From: Anderseniella sp963700885
Lineage (GTDB): Bacteria; Pseudomonadota; Alphaproteobacteria; Rhizobiales; Aestuariivirgaceae
DNA length: 64,000 nt
Direction of reading: 5' to 3'
NCBI GenBank assembly: GCA_963700885.1
Contig: CAVOZJ010000034.1
Location: 1-64,000, forward strand
Made by a program: the position numbers and the translations under genes. Positions within the stretch are counted from its first letter, which is position 1. Each line of letters begins with the position of its first letter. The notes beneath the pieces were generated by a model that worked only from the letters and a program-made list of their open reading frames with translations, searched no databases and was not told the origin of the DNA. This document shows, piece after piece, positions 52,619 through 62,764 of this stretch.

Positions 52619-53842
52619 ATGGGCAGCAATGGCTCGGTCAGGAAAGTTGTGCTGGCGTATTCCGGTGGCCTGGATACATCCATCATACTGAAGTGGCTGG
52701 AGAGCGAACTGGGCGCCGAAGTAGTGACCTTCACCGCTGATCTTGGCCAGGGCGAGGAACTCGAGCCTGCCCGGAAGAAGGCCGAGATGCTCGGCGTCAA
52801 GCAAATCTTTATTGACGATCTGCGCGAAGAATTTGTCCGTGACTTCGTGTTTCCGATGTTTCGCGCCAACGCCGTGTATGAGGGAACCTATCTTCTCGGC
52901 ACCTCCATTGCCCGGCCGCTGATTGCCAAACGGCTGGTGGAAATCGCTGCGCAAACCGGTGCCGATGCGATTGCGCACGGCGCGACCGGCAAGGGCAATG
53001 ACCAGGTAAGGTTCGAGCTTGCGGCGTACGCCCTAAACCCGGATATCAAGATCATTGCGCCATGGCGTGACTGGTCGTTCAAGTCCCGCACCGACCTGAT
53101 CAATTTCGCCCAGTTGCATCAAATTCCCGTGCCGAAGGACAAGCAGGGCGAAGCACCGTTCTCGGTGGACGCCAACCTGCTGCACTCCTCGTCCGAGGGC
53201 AAGGTGTTAGAAGACCCGGACGTGGAACCGCCGGCCTATGTGTTCCAGCGTACGGTCAGTCCCGAGGACGCACCCGACGCCGCAACCGTCATCGAGATCG
53301 GGTTCATGAACGGTGATGCAGTTTCCATCGATGGCAGGGCACTGTCGCCGGCAACTGTGCTGGCAACACTGAATGACCTTGGCCGCGACAACGGAATTGG
53401 CCGGCTGGACCTGGTTGAGAACCGGTTTGTGGGCATGAAGTCGCGCGGTATCTATGAAACACCGGGCGGCACAATCCTGCTGGCTGCACACCGGGCGATG
53501 GAATCCATCACTGTGGACCGGGAGGCGGCTCACCTGAAGGACAGCCTGATGCCGCAGTATGCGAAGATGATCTACAACGGTTTCTGGTTTGCGCCGGAGC
53601 GCGAAATGCTTCAGGCGCTGATTGACAAGAGCCAGGAACATGTCGAAGGCACGGTCCGGCTCAAACTGTACAAGGGCAATGTCACGGTTGTTGGCCGCAG
53701 CTCACCCAAGTCACTTTATTCGAATGAACTGGTGACGTTTGAAGATGATCGCGGTGCTTATGACCAGAAGGACGCGGAAGGCTTTATCCGGCTCAATGCG
53801 CTGCGTCTGCGCACCCTTGCGGCGCGCAAGCGAAACAGCTAG
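52619..53842 (+). CDS. argG: Argininosuccinate synthase
   Basis: This 407-residue enzyme joins citrulline and aspartate using ATP in arginine synthesis. The N-terminal ATP pyrophosphatase P-loop reads VLAYSGGLDTSIILKWL, followed by FTADLGQGEE and HGATGKGNDQVRFE, all family signatures. The length is standard. AGGAGAG lies before the ATG. It is apparently transcribed alone or with the small DUF1674 gene 90 bases upstream. Confidence 0.97.
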   Translation: MGSNGSVRKVVLAYSGGLDTSIILKWLESELGAEVVTFTADLGQGEELEPARKKAEMLGVKQIFIDDLREEFVRDFVFPMFRANAVYEGTYLLGTSIARPLIAKRLVEIAAQTGADAIAHGATGKGNDQVRFELAAYALNPDIKIIAPWRDWSFKSRTDLINFAQLHQIPVPKDKQGEAPFSVDANLLHSSSEGKVLEDPDVEPPAYVFQRTVSPEDAPDAATVIEIGFMNGDAVSIDGRALSPATVLATLNDLGRDNGIGRLDLVENRFVGMKSRGIYETPGGTILLAAHRAMESITVDREAAHLKDSLMPQYAKMIYNGFWFAPEREMLQALIDKSQEHVEGTVRLKLYKGNVTVVGRSSPKSLYSNELVTFEDDRGAYDQKDAEGFIRLNALRLRTLAARKRNS

Positions 53843-54059
53843 CTGCGGTCTGCAGCGCTTCGCAATCTCGCAAGGTTGTGACAACGGTGCAGTCCCGTTC
53901 CGTGCAATATTACAGTGAGCATGACCGGACTCGTGGTCATCCCGACGTCTCGCGTCTTGTTGGCAATGCCGGCATGGGCACGGCAGCCTGATCGCGAGCA
54001 ACGCCGCAGGGCGTGGCAAGACACACCCTGTTTACCGGCTTGCCAAGGAGTAGTGAGCA

Positions 54060-54977
54060 GTGTTGGACAGAAGAAAGTTTGTGCAGACGTCTTTGGCCAC
54101 GATGCTGACCGGCCCGGCGTCCGGCAGGTTGCTTGCAGCCGCAGCCTCAGCTCCCGGCGGCAGAACAATACCTTCCACCGGGGAGGTTGTGCCGTGCGTC
54201 GGTCTCGGGACCTGGATTACCTTCAACGTTGGCGATGATCCTCGACTACTCGACCAGTGCACCAGTGTCATGAAGGCTTTCCTTGATGGCGGTGGCCGTG
54301 TGATAGACAGTTCACCCATGTACGGCTCGTCGCAGGCGACAATCGGCCATGGCCTTGCAAGGCTCTCGGCAAGCGATGCGGTATTTGCAGCAGACAAGGT
54401 GTGGACGCCCGACGAGGACGGCGGTGCGCACCAGATCGAAAGTTCCAGGCAGGCCTGGAATGTGGCCGGTTTCCAGCTGATGCAGGTGCACAATCTGCTG
54501 GCATGGCGCGCGCATCTTGAGATGTTGTTCAGCCTCAGGGCTGAAGGCCGCCTGAAATATGCAGGCGTGACCACATCACACGGACGCAGGCATCGAGAGC
54601 TGGAAGAGATCATGACGAGCCAGCCTCTGGATTTCGTACAGCTCACCTACAATGTTGTTGACCGGCAGGCGGAAAGCAGGTTGCTACCGCTTGCACGCGA
54701 GCGCGGCATCGCCGTCATTGTAAATCGCCCGTTTCAACGGGGCCAGCTGGTGCGGGCTATGCAAAGGCATCCCCTGCCTGACTGGGCCAGCGAGGTTTCT
54801 GCCAGCAGCTGGGCGCAACTGCTGTTGCGTTTCATCGTGTCTCAGCCGGCCGTGACCTGCGCCATTCCGGCCACCACCCGGGTCGATCATGTCCGCGAAA
54901 ATCTTCGGGCGGGATCAGAACCGCCACTGGATGACACGACGCGTCAACGCCTGATTGATTACATCCAGACGCTGTGA
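54060..54977 (+). CDS. Exported aldo/keto reductase
   Basis: This 305-residue AKR-family protein has the full catalytic tetrad D83, Y88, K113 and H144 (DSSPMYG, ADKVW, QVHN). The GTG start has AAGGAG ten bases upstream and is followed by DRRKFVQTSLATMLTG and an Ala-rich stretch, a probable Tat signal that would export the folded, cofactor-loaded enzyme. Relatives with Tat signals are known in proteobacteria. It overlaps the next gene by four bases, so the reductase and the DUF6064 membrane protein are probably co-translated. Confidence 0.87.
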   Translation: MLDRRKFVQTSLATMLTGPASGRLLAAAASAPGGRTIPSTGEVVPCVGLGTWITFNVGDDPRLLDQCTSVMKAFLDGGGRVIDSSPMYGSSQATIGHGLARLSASDAVFAADKVWTPDEDGGAHQIESSRQAWNVAGFQLMQVHNLLAWRAHLEMLFSLRAEGRLKYAGVTTSHGRRHRELEEIMTSQPLDFVQLTYNVVDRQAESRLLPLARERGIAVIVNRPFQRGQLVRAMQRHPLPDWASEVSASSWAQLLLRFIVSQPAVTCAIPATTRVDHVRENLRAGSEPPLDDTTRQRLIDYIQTL

Positions 54978-55672
54978 TGGATAGCTTGGTGAGCTATGAC
55001 CTGTCTGACCTGCTCATGTTCTCGCCGCAGGTGTATTACAGGCAGATCGAGCTTGCCAATCAGGATGTCTGGCCGGCGCAATTGATTGCTGTCGCCTGTG
55101 GTGTGCTGCTTGCGCTGTGTATCAGCTTTCCTACGGCGCTACGCAACAGGGTTGCCGCGGCGGTGCTGGCGATTGCCTGGCTTTGCAGTGGTTCGGCATT
55201 CATTGCCTCCCGGTTTGCGGACATACACATCGGGGGGTCATATGCCGTTGCCGTATTCTTCATACAGGCTGCGGCGTTGACAGCGTGCGCCGTAACAAAA
55301 AGCGGGTTAGGCGCTGGCAACCGATCAAGAGGCCTGGACAGAATCGTCGCGACAGTGGTTGCAGCAGTGGTCTTCGTGTATCCGTTTCTGGCACTGATTT
55401 CAGGCAGACCTTTTGCCAGCGCGGAAGTATTTGGCGTTGCAGCCGACCCAACCGCGCTGGTCACTCTGCTGGTCATCAGCGGCACAGTCAGTGGCTGGCG
55501 GCTATTGCTCGCGGCGGCGCCCGTCATCTGGCTGGTTTTTTCGGTGACGACATTGTGGGCAATGGGGTCCGTGGAAATCTGGTTTGTCCTGCCGGTCCTG
55601 ATCCTGGCCGTGGTGATGCTGCCACTGCGCCTGTTGAGAAAACCTGACAGTTCCACCCGGCGGCCCGGCTGA
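54974..55672 (+). CDS. DUF6064-type integral membrane protein
   Basis: This 232-residue protein starts with the family pattern LSDLLMFSPQVYYRQIELAN and has seven or so hydrophobic segments spread over the whole length (for example LIAVACGVLLALCISF, IVATVVAAVVFVYPFLALI). The function is unknown. The GTG at 54974 overlaps the reductase stop; an ATG follows at 54977. A membrane partner for an exported reductase is an inference from the overlap only. Confidence 0.75.
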   Translation: MMDSLVSYDLSDLLMFSPQVYYRQIELANQDVWPAQLIAVACGVLLALCISFPTALRNRVAAAVLAIAWLCSGSAFIASRFADIHIGGSYAVAVFFIQAAALTACAVTKSGLGAGNRSRGLDRIVATVVAAVVFVYPFLALISGRPFASAEVFGVAADPTALVTLLVISGTVSGWRLLLAAAPVIWLVFSVTTLWAMGSVEIWFVLPVLILAVVMLPLRLLRKPDSSTRRPG

Positions 55673-55904
55673 GTGACTCCATCGCGCGAGCGACCCCGAC
55701 CCGGACCAGACTTTGTAGTTCAGGTCCGAAAGCTGCTGTTTGTGAAAGTTGGCACACGCTTCAGGGACAATCGTGATCAACACGATGGCGGAATGCCTGG
55801 AGCTGAGCTATGGTTTTTCGCCCGGCAGTCGAAATGGCCCTGCGGGCCGATTGGCGAACCGGCATTGTCTGGTCCCTGGCAATTCGTTCTCTATCTGGTG
55901 GCAG

Positions 55905-57155
55905 ATGACTGATGATCCTATACTCGAAAGCGGGTTCAACGGGTTGACTGCGGCACAACCCTCGCTTCCAGCGTCGTGGTATTTCGAGCAGCCACATTTC
56001 GAGCGCGAGATGGGCGAGATCTGGCGCAAGAACTGGATCTATCTGTGCCGGGCCGACAACCTGTCCAGGCCCGGTGACTTTCGAACGTTCACGATTGCGG
56101 GCCAGGAATTGCTGGTGGTCCGCGGCGAAGATAACGGGATCCACGGGTTTCATAACACCTGCCGGCATCGCGGCTCGACGCTTTGTACTGCCGGAACAGG
56201 CAGGTTCGACCGCCGCATAATCTGCCCCTATCATCAGTGGACCTATGGCCTCGATGGCCGCCTGTTGGCGACAGGCCGCATGCGCAAGGTGGCGGGCTTC
56301 AACCATGCCGACCACGGCCTTTACAAATTCGCCATCACAGTGTGGGGCGGCTGCATCTTCGGAAACCTCTCGGGCGCTGATACAACAGCTTTCGACGAAG
56401 TTTTCGGCAGCGAACTGTCCTGTATCGTTTCCTGGCCGATGGAGGATCTTGCAGTCGGGCACCGTTACCGCAGGGAGCTTGCCTGCAACTGGAAGATCTT
56501 CTGGGAGAATTACAACGAGTGCCTGCACTGCCCCAGCATCCATCCCGAGTTGTGCGAACTGGTCCCCATCTACGGGCGCGGCATCATGACCCCGCGGGAC
56601 GACCCGGAATGGCAGACCTTTGCCCAAGATGACCAGCCATTGTATTCAGGGCGACTTCGCGAAGGGGCCGAGACCTGGTCCATGGACGGTATGGCCCGGG
56701 ATGAGCTGCCGGGCCTGACCGGCGAAGACCGGACATCCGGGCAGCGCTATGCCACGCTGCTGCCGTCAACCTTCATCGCTGCGCATGTCGACTATGTGCG
56801 GATCGTCCGTCTGATGCCGCTGACGCCCGAGACGACGGAACTTACGGCCGAGTGGCTGTTCCAGCCGGACCTGCTGGAGCGGGCAGATTTTGACCTGGCC
56901 CGGATCACGGATTTCGCCACCCTTGTGATGGAGCAGGATGGCCTTGCCTGCGAGCTCAATCAACGCGGACTGAAGGCAGCTCCGTTCGAGCGAGGCGTGC
57001 TGATGCAGGAGGAGTACGAAGTTTTCCTCTTCCAGGACTGGATCAGGAAGGCACTGGGAAAGAAGCGGTTCAGCCAGGCGTCAGGAAGCCGGGCCAGCAG
57101 GCGACTGCCCGTTGGCCCCGAATCGCGGGCTGGCGCCGATCTGGAAGATGAATAG
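55905..57155 (+). CDS. Rieske non-heme iron oxygenase, alpha-subunit type
   Basis: This protein of about 416 residues has a Rieske [2Fe-2S] domain with C86xH88 (NTCRHRG) and C107xxH110 (CPYHQW), then a catalytic domain with ENYNECLHCPSIHPEL supplying H208 and H213 of the mononuclear iron site. The third carboxylate ligand is probably the Asp of MEQDG. The family includes choline/carnitine and stachydrine-type monooxygenases and ring hydroxylases. No reductase gene is adjacent. The ATG at 55905 is preferred; the frame opens at 55749 but the extra residues are unlike the family. Confidence 0.9.
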   Translation: MTDDPILESGFNGLTAAQPSLPASWYFEQPHFEREMGEIWRKNWIYLCRADNLSRPGDFRTFTIAGQELLVVRGEDNGIHGFHNTCRHRGSTLCTAGTGRFDRRIICPYHQWTYGLDGRLLATGRMRKVAGFNHADHGLYKFAITVWGGCIFGNLSGADTTAFDEVFGSELSCIVSWPMEDLAVGHRYRRELACNWKIFWENYNECLHCPSIHPELCELVPIYGRGIMTPRDDPEWQTFAQDDQPLYSGRLREGAETWSMDGMARDELPGLTGEDRTSGQRYATLLPSTFIAAHVDYVRIVRLMPLTPETTELTAEWLFQPDLLERADFDLARITDFATLVMEQDGLACELNQRGLKAAPFERGVLMQEEYEVFLFQDWIRKALGKKRFSQASGSRASRRLPVGPESRAGADLEDE

Positions 57156-57396
57156 CACGGTTTCCCTGTCGGGTCAGGAGCTGGACCGGTTGGCGGTCTC
57201 AGCTTCATCGCAGGAAATCCCAGTATCCGCATTGGGGTCGATGCCGTCGATCGCGGCAACCAATTACTTTTCAAGTATAAAGCAATCAACCCGGTCACCC
57301 TCAACCCAAATGGATGACTGATCATGGGCTCCTGATGGGTCCACGGTTTCCACGGGCACAATTGTCAACCATCATCTGAACCGGTGCATGTGACAG

Positions 57397-59547
57397 TCAC
57401 CCTTCCGGTTTGTAGCATGCGCCGATAGCGACATTGTTGCCTTCATTGGTCTCGTCATTGTGCATGCCGCTATCGACTTCTATACGAAAGCGGCACTCGT
57501 TGTCCGAACCGCTTCCGAAAAAGCATCTGTCGCCCGGATACGGAAACGGCACATCAATCTCGTCAATCGGATGGCCCGATGGGCCCAACACCGCAGTGGC
57601 GCGAATGATAGGATTGTTATCGAAAACGTACGTCACCGTCGTTGTTGACGTCTTCGATTGACCCGGACCCTGGTTTTTCACCCTGACGAGCAGTTCTCCG
57701 TTTACAACCCTGCAATAACCGCTGTCGGGATTGGGATTCGTTGGCCGGCCGGGAACAGGTACGAGATCGGATTTGTCTCTGTCCCCGTTCGGTGGAGGTG
57801 GAATGTCATCGATCATTCGCTCACGGATCTGCTCGACATCCATGCTAACCGACGGTATCGACTCCAGCGAGCCACCAGGGTCTCCGCCACCGTTCCCGTC
57901 ACCGCCGCCACAACACCCGCAGCAACCGCAACTGTTGCCACAATGACAATTTGGGCGGTAATTCTCGCAAGGTTTCTGTTTCAGACGAAAGGCATCGTGA
58001 CCTCCGCCCTGAATAGCCATCAGTTCTTCCTCGACCAGTCCGCGACCGGTATAGACGGCAGTCACATCGAGGCTAGCCGGACTGGTGATCACAACGAAGC
58101 CTTCCACGTAAGCGGTTGGAAAAGTCCCGTTGAATGCGCGTTCGCGAATATCGTCGCAGTTGGTCTCCAGAGCATGTAGCGGTGCCAATGGATCTAAGCC
58201 CAGATTGTAGGTTTCTCCCTGCTTCTGAGGATCCGGTGGATAGGTAACAGCGACCTGCTTCAGGAAACGGACGTCCTTTCCCCCGGGGTTGAGGATATTG
58301 ACAGTCGTTGAATAGCTGCCGGGCTCCAGACGCTTGTCCTTGGGATCATTCTGCAATCCGCAGACAAACTTGGCAGCATAGCGATAATTCACCTTGCCAC
58401 CGTTGTCGCCGTCACCATCATCTCCGGTCACACCATCAATCCGCATGCCAACGTATGTGGCATTGTTGTTTTCGCGGATTTCGCTGATCAGATCATTCTC
58501 GTCAACGATAACGCCGAGATAGCCATCGCCTTGCGGAATATCACCGGGCAGCGTGATGGGCAGTCTCAAAGTGTCGGGCTCGTCGAGGACCAGGGAAATG
58601 GATGTGCCGCCAATGCGCCTGTCCATGGTGGTTATCGTGTCATTGTCGGAATAGTAGAAACCGACCTCGATACCGTTCTGCTGAGTGACATTGCCGAGGG
58701 TCTCGAATGTAAAACGCGCCTCGACTGTCTGGCCCGCCTTTGCAATGTAGCGTGGTTCAAGGGCGTCATCGTCGACCTTGTCAAGCTCATCTGCCTGAGC
58801 GTCGAATACCTCCGTTCGCTTGTGGAGGCTGTAAGGATTGTTACACCCGGAGTAACGCCAGTGGACAACAGACACGTCCTTTGCCTGCAAAACGGGATCG
58901 TCGTTGTAGATTGCGGTCAAGCCCTTGACCAGGTCTTCACCGACATATTGCCTCGCCTGGTCACTGTTGGCGTGCAGGTGGCTCGACGAGTCGCCCATCA
59001 CGTTGTAGATGCTGCAATTGTGCTCGAATCCGACATTGTGACCCAGTTCATGGATAGTGACTGCTTCCAGCGACAGTTTGTCGGAACCGTACCTCGAATA
59101 ATCGGCCTTCGACTGGGAATTCACATAGTCGTATGCTTTGTTGTATACGACGTCGCCTTCGGTGATTGAGCAACCGCTCGTATACCATGGCCCTACTGCA
59201 GCGAAGGCGTCTCCATTGAAAATATCGGTTGCATCATTGGCCTGTGCCCAGACTTCCGAATGGCCATTGTTCAGCGCTGTGTTGTAATTGAGGTTGATGT
59301 CGAGCGTATTGAAGAAATTCATGTAGGTGGGGTTGGCCCGCCAGATCGCCAGAGAATCGTGGAAACCTCCGAACCAGTCCGCATTACCACCTACAAACGG
59401 GTCACCCCGATACTGCTCCACGGGATTATCCCATTCATAGGGCGAGCCATTGCATTCGTAGATGAAGTACGCCCGGGCACTGGCGGCATGAAAACCTGAC
59501 AGTAAAGCCGCAATCATCAGGCTCAGGAACCAATATCTCAATGTCAT
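57397..59547 (-). CDS. Secreted metzincin-like metalloprotease with CARDB domains and a Cys-rich linker
   Basis: This protein of 716 residues has a signal peptide (about 1-26, ending HAASARA). The protease domain carries HELGHNVGFEH (zinc ligands H166, H170, H176; catalytic E167) and a plausible Met-turn M184 (YNVMGD), matrixin-like. A CARDB-type beta-domain spans about 265-366. A second beta-domain starts near AAKFVCG and ends VITSPASLDVTAVYTG. A cysteine cluster at 525-544 (CHCGNSCGCCGCC) and a poly-Gly hinge follow. A last CARDB-like domain occupies 605-716. GGAGGT supports the start. It follows the other secreted gene by 32 bases. Confidence 0.82.
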   Translation of the reverse strand: MTLRYWFLSLMIAALLSGFHAASARAYFIYECNGSPYEWDNPVEQYRGDPFVGGNADWFGGFHDSLAIWRANPTYMNFFNTLDINLNYNTALNNGHSEVWAQANDATDIFNGDAFAAVGPWYTSGCSITEGDVVYNKAYDYVNSQSKADYSRYGSDKLSLEAVTIHELGHNVGFEHNCSIYNVMGDSSSHLHANSDQARQYVGEDLVKGLTAIYNDDPVLQAKDVSVVHWRYSGCNNPYSLHKRTEVFDAQADELDKVDDDALEPRYIAKAGQTVEARFTFETLGNVTQQNGIEVGFYYSDNDTITTMDRRIGGTSISLVLDEPDTLRLPITLPGDIPQGDGYLGVIVDENDLISEIRENNNATYVGMRIDGVTGDDGDGDNGGKVNYRYAAKFVCGLQNDPKDKRLEPGSYSTTVNILNPGGKDVRFLKQVAVTYPPDPQKQGETYNLGLDPLAPLHALETNCDDIRERAFNGTFPTAYVEGFVVITSPASLDVTAVYTGRGLVEEELMAIQGGGHDAFRLKQKPCENYRPNCHCGNSCGCCGCCGGGDGNGGGDPGGSLESIPSVSMDVEQIRERMIDDIPPPPNGDRDKSDLVPVPGRPTNPNPDSGYCRVVNGELLVRVKNQGPGQSKTSTTTVTYVFDNNPIIRATAVLGPSGHPIDEIDVPFPYPGDRCFFGSGSDNECRFRIEVDSGMHNDETNEGNNVAIGACYKPEG

Positions 59548-59579
59548 GACTGACCTCCCGTATCCATTGCAGATTGCGC

Positions 59580-60536
59580 TCACTGTCTTGGTATCACTGG
59601 ATTGCCGTCATTTTGTTCGAGCAGCCGCTGCTCATCAGTCAAAGGCGTCCGACTGGACGGTGGCCCGACACGAAGATTTCCCTTTTTTGGCAGAGGAAGC
59701 AGCACTTCCTGGTCAAACGTTACAGATACGACCGGCTTTTCAGGTGGCGTCGTGTCAGATGCGATCGCTCGAAGCGTCCTGAGAAACTCATCTGGCGAAA
59801 CAGCCGAACTTGCTGATACAGAAACAGTCTTGCCGGAATATCTCATTGTGATGGTCCGAGGTGCGGAAACCTCTGTGATGAGTTTTTCCAGCCTGGCGCG
59901 GTCCTTGGACGGGGTCTGATTGCCAGGTGATGCCAGGCGGTCCCTGAGTTCGTTGACATACGAAACAGGTGCCGCCGGGACGACAGTAGCTATGTGATTG
60001 CCCTCCAGCGGCGCCGGACCGAGGCTGATGCGCTGATCGGCCAGGCTGACAACCGGAAAGCCAACATCATTGAAGACTTTGTCGCCAATTATCCGATATC
60101 GACCGGCGGTACAGTTGACGAGTGGACACGCAGACTGGCCGTTGCCGGAAACAATCAGAATGTCCCGATCACCAATCTTGAACAGGGGCAGGTTCGGCAG
60201 GTGCATGTAGCGACCGTCAACGCTGGTCGCTCCGCCCAGGAATCGAAGTGTGAAAGTGTCACCTGTACGCTCGCCACGCAGGACGCTGTCGACTTCGTAA
60301 GTCACGTAAGTCAGCGGAACGACCGTGTAGGCATCCGGGTCCCCGTCAGACAGACGAAATCTCACATCCTTGACTCGACCTGAGAATATGAAACTCGAAC
60401 CTGCAATTGCTGCCGTCAGATCGGCGGCGTCAATGATTTTTCCGCGGGTCGATCCATGCGAACTGTCCGCGCGAAACATGGCCAGAAAGACCAGTGTAAA
60501 CACGGTGAATGAGAAGAAGAATCTGCGGTTCCACAT
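59580..60536 (-). CDS. Secreted protein of unknown function, partner of the metalloprotease
   Basis: This 318-residue protein has a signal peptide (MWNRRFFFSFTVFTLVFLAMF). The first half (about 35-175) is a beta-rich domain with SFIFSGRVKDV, TYVTYEVDSVLRGERTGDT, FLGGATSVDGRYM and FKIGDRDILIV, a pattern common in secreted bacterial proteins of unknown role. Two cysteines (ACPLVNCTAG) may form a disulfide. The second half is disordered-looking and Pro/Ser-rich. It is immediately upstream of the metalloprotease on the same strand, so the two are probably co-expressed; it could be a chaperone, inhibitor or co-acting protein. Confidence 0.65.
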   Translation of the reverse strand: MWNRRFFFSFTVFTLVFLAMFRADSSHGSTRGKIIDAADLTAAIAGSSFIFSGRVKDVRFRLSDGDPDAYTVVPLTYVTYEVDSVLRGERTGDTFTLRFLGGATSVDGRYMHLPNLPLFKIGDRDILIVSGNGQSACPLVNCTAGRYRIIGDKVFNDVGFPVVSLADQRISLGPAPLEGNHIATVVPAAPVSYVNELRDRLASPGNQTPSKDRARLEKLITEVSAPRTITMRYSGKTVSVSASSAVSPDEFLRTLRAIASDTTPPEKPVVSVTFDQEVLLPLPKKGNLRVGPPSSRTPLTDEQRLLEQNDGNPVIPRQ

Positions 60537-60916
60537 ACGCGACCTCGACTGCTAGCGAGACTAACTACTGGGCCGCCCGATATGACTATCAATGGTTCCA
60601 CGATATTTGAAAAATGACCTCACGTCAATCTATCTTACTCAGAAATGCTCCAGGCTGTACTGGTTTCCGGTGCCATAGTCAGTCCGTGGCCGGTCTCGTG
60701 TCCGCAGGCGAATTGCTGGAGATGTTGCAAAATGAAACACTGCTGGCCAGGGAACTCATCGTCTGGAGCAGTTGCGCAAGGACTTCCCTGCGAGAGTTTC
60801 GGCTTACCAAGTACCGCTCCCGTCCGGGCCTGCCGCTTCAATATGCCCATTCCGCGTTGTGGCTGGCTGTGGTAGACGCGCGCTCAACCAATCATTCTTG
60901 AAAGTCCGGAAACACT
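60537..60916. other. Gene-free intergenic stretch
   Basis: I see no supported gene. The region separates the leftward secreted-protein pair from typA and probably holds promoters for both. An open frame at 60614-60901 has no family resemblance and no good ribosome site. Confidence 0.45.
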
Positions 60917-62743
60917 ATGTCTTTGAGAAACATAGCCATCATCGCCCACGTCGATCATGGCAAAACCACCCTGATCGACCGGCTGCTGGCACAGTCGGGT
61001 ACCATGCGCGACAATCAGCGCATGGCGGACCGTGCCATGGATTCCAACGACCTGGAGCGAGAACGCGGCATCACGATTCTTGCAAAGGTCACTTCGGTCG
61101 ACTGGCATGGCAATCGCATCAACATCGTCGATACGCCGGGCCATGCTGACTTTGGCGGCGAAGTGGAGCGCATTCTCAACATGGTCGATGGTGCGATACT
61201 GCTAGTGGATGCAGCAGAAGGCCCCATGCCGCAAACCAAGTTTGTGCTGCAGAAGGCGCTCAAGATCGGATTGCGCCCGATCGTGGCGATCAACAAGATC
61301 GACAAGGACGAAGAACGCCATCAGGAAGTGATCAACGAGGTGTTTGACCTGTTTGCGGCACTGGATGCCGACAATAATCAGCTTGATTTTCCGATACTGT
61401 ATGGATCTGCCAAGCAGGGCTGGATGGCGCTTGAGCCGGAAGGGCCCAGGAACGACATGGCGCAGTTGTTTGATCTTGTCGTCAGGCATGTGCCGGAACC
61501 GGTTGTCGAGGAAGGCCCGTTTCGCATGCTGTCCACGACCATCGAGGCCAACCCCTACCTCGGCCGGATTCTCACAGGCCGCATCAGTTCGGGCACGGTC
61601 AGGCCGAACCAGTCTATCAAGGCACTTGACCGGGATGGCGGGTTGATAGAGCAGGGCCGGGTTTCAAAAGTGCTGGCATTCCGCGGCCTGGAGCGTATTG
61701 CGGTGGAGGAAGCACAAGCCGGCGACATCGTTGCGCTGGCAGGTTTGTCAAAGGCGACCGTGGCCGACACCTTGTGTGCCGGCGAAGTAACCAAGCCCAT
61801 TGCAGCGCAGCCGATCGATCCGCCGACATTGTCGATGACGTTCCGCGTCAATGACGGACCGCTGGCCGGCAAGGAAGGTGACAAGGTGCAGAGCCGTGTC
61901 ATCCGTGACCGCCTGCTGAAGGAAGCGGAAGGCAATGTGGCGCTGCAGATCACGGACCTGGACGGCGAAGCCTACGAGGTATCGGGCCGTGGCGAACTGC
62001 AACTGGCCATCCTGATCGAAACAATGCGGCGTGAAGGCTTTGAATTGACTGTCGGACGGCCACGGGTGGTAATGCAGACCGACGCAGCAACCGGTCAGCG
62101 CCTGGAGCCTGTCGAAGAGGTGATCATCGACGTTGATGAGGAGTTTTCCGGCGCTGTTGTACAGAAACTTTCGGAACGCCGCGGGGAACTCAAGGACATG
62201 CGGCCTTCGGGCGCCGGACGCCAGCGCCTCGTGTTTCATGCGCCGACCCGCGGCCTGATCGGTTATCAAAGCGAATTGCTGACCGACACCCGGGGCACAG
62301 CCATCATGAACCGGTTGTTCCATAGTTATGCCGCCCATGTGGGGGTCATTCCGTCGCGCCATACCGGTGTGCTGTTGTCAAATGGAGATGGCGAAGCGGT
62401 GGCCTACGCATTGTGGAAACTGGAAGACCGCGGACCGATGTTCGTGGAACCCGGCATGAAGGTCTACAACGGCATGATTGTTGGCGAGCATACACGTGGC
62501 AACGATCTTGAGATCAACGTGCTGAAAGCCAAGCAGCTGACCAACATGCGGGCGTCCGGCAAGGATGATGCGGTGTTGCTGACCCCGCCGGTTCGCATGA
62601 CGCTTGAGAAGGCATTGAGCTATATAACCGACGATGAACTGGTTGAAGTCACGCCTAAATCGATCCGGCTGCGCAAGGCCATTCTTGATGTGCATGAGCG
62701 CAAGCGTGCGTCGCGGCGTATTGATGAAGCATTGAGTGCATAG
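60917..62743 (+). CDS. typA: Ribosome-associated GTPase TypA/BipA
   Basis: This 608-residue translational GTPase has IAHVDHGKTTLIDRLL (G1), RGITILAKV (switch I), VDTPGHADFGGEVERIL (G3) and NKIDKDEERH (G4), with elongation-factor domains II, III and V and the TypA-specific C-terminal domain. It assists 50S assembly and stress adaptation, including cold growth, in its family. The length is standard. The M3 peptidase gene follows 21 bases later on the same strand. Confidence 0.96.
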   Translation: MSLRNIAIIAHVDHGKTTLIDRLLAQSGTMRDNQRMADRAMDSNDLERERGITILAKVTSVDWHGNRINIVDTPGHADFGGEVERILNMVDGAILLVDAAEGPMPQTKFVLQKALKIGLRPIVAINKIDKDEERHQEVINEVFDLFAALDADNNQLDFPILYGSAKQGWMALEPEGPRNDMAQLFDLVVRHVPEPVVEEGPFRMLSTTIEANPYLGRILTGRISSGTVRPNQSIKALDRDGGLIEQGRVSKVLAFRGLERIAVEEAQAGDIVALAGLSKATVADTLCAGEVTKPIAAQPIDPPTLSMTFRVNDGPLAGKEGDKVQSRVIRDRLLKEAEGNVALQITDLDGEAYEVSGRGELQLAILIETMRREGFELTVGRPRVVMQTDAATGQRLEPVEEVIIDVDEEFSGAVVQKLSERRGELKDMRPSGAGRQRLVFHAPTRGLIGYQSELLTDTRGTAIMNRLFHSYAAHVGVIPSRHTGVLLSNGDGEAVAYALWKLEDRGPMFVEPGMKVYNGMIVGEHTRGNDLEINVLKAKQLTNMRASGKDDAVLLTPPVRMTLEKALSYITDDELVEVTPKSIRLRKAILDVHERKRASRRIDEALSA

Positions 62744-62764
62744 AGTAGTCACAGGTTCACGATC

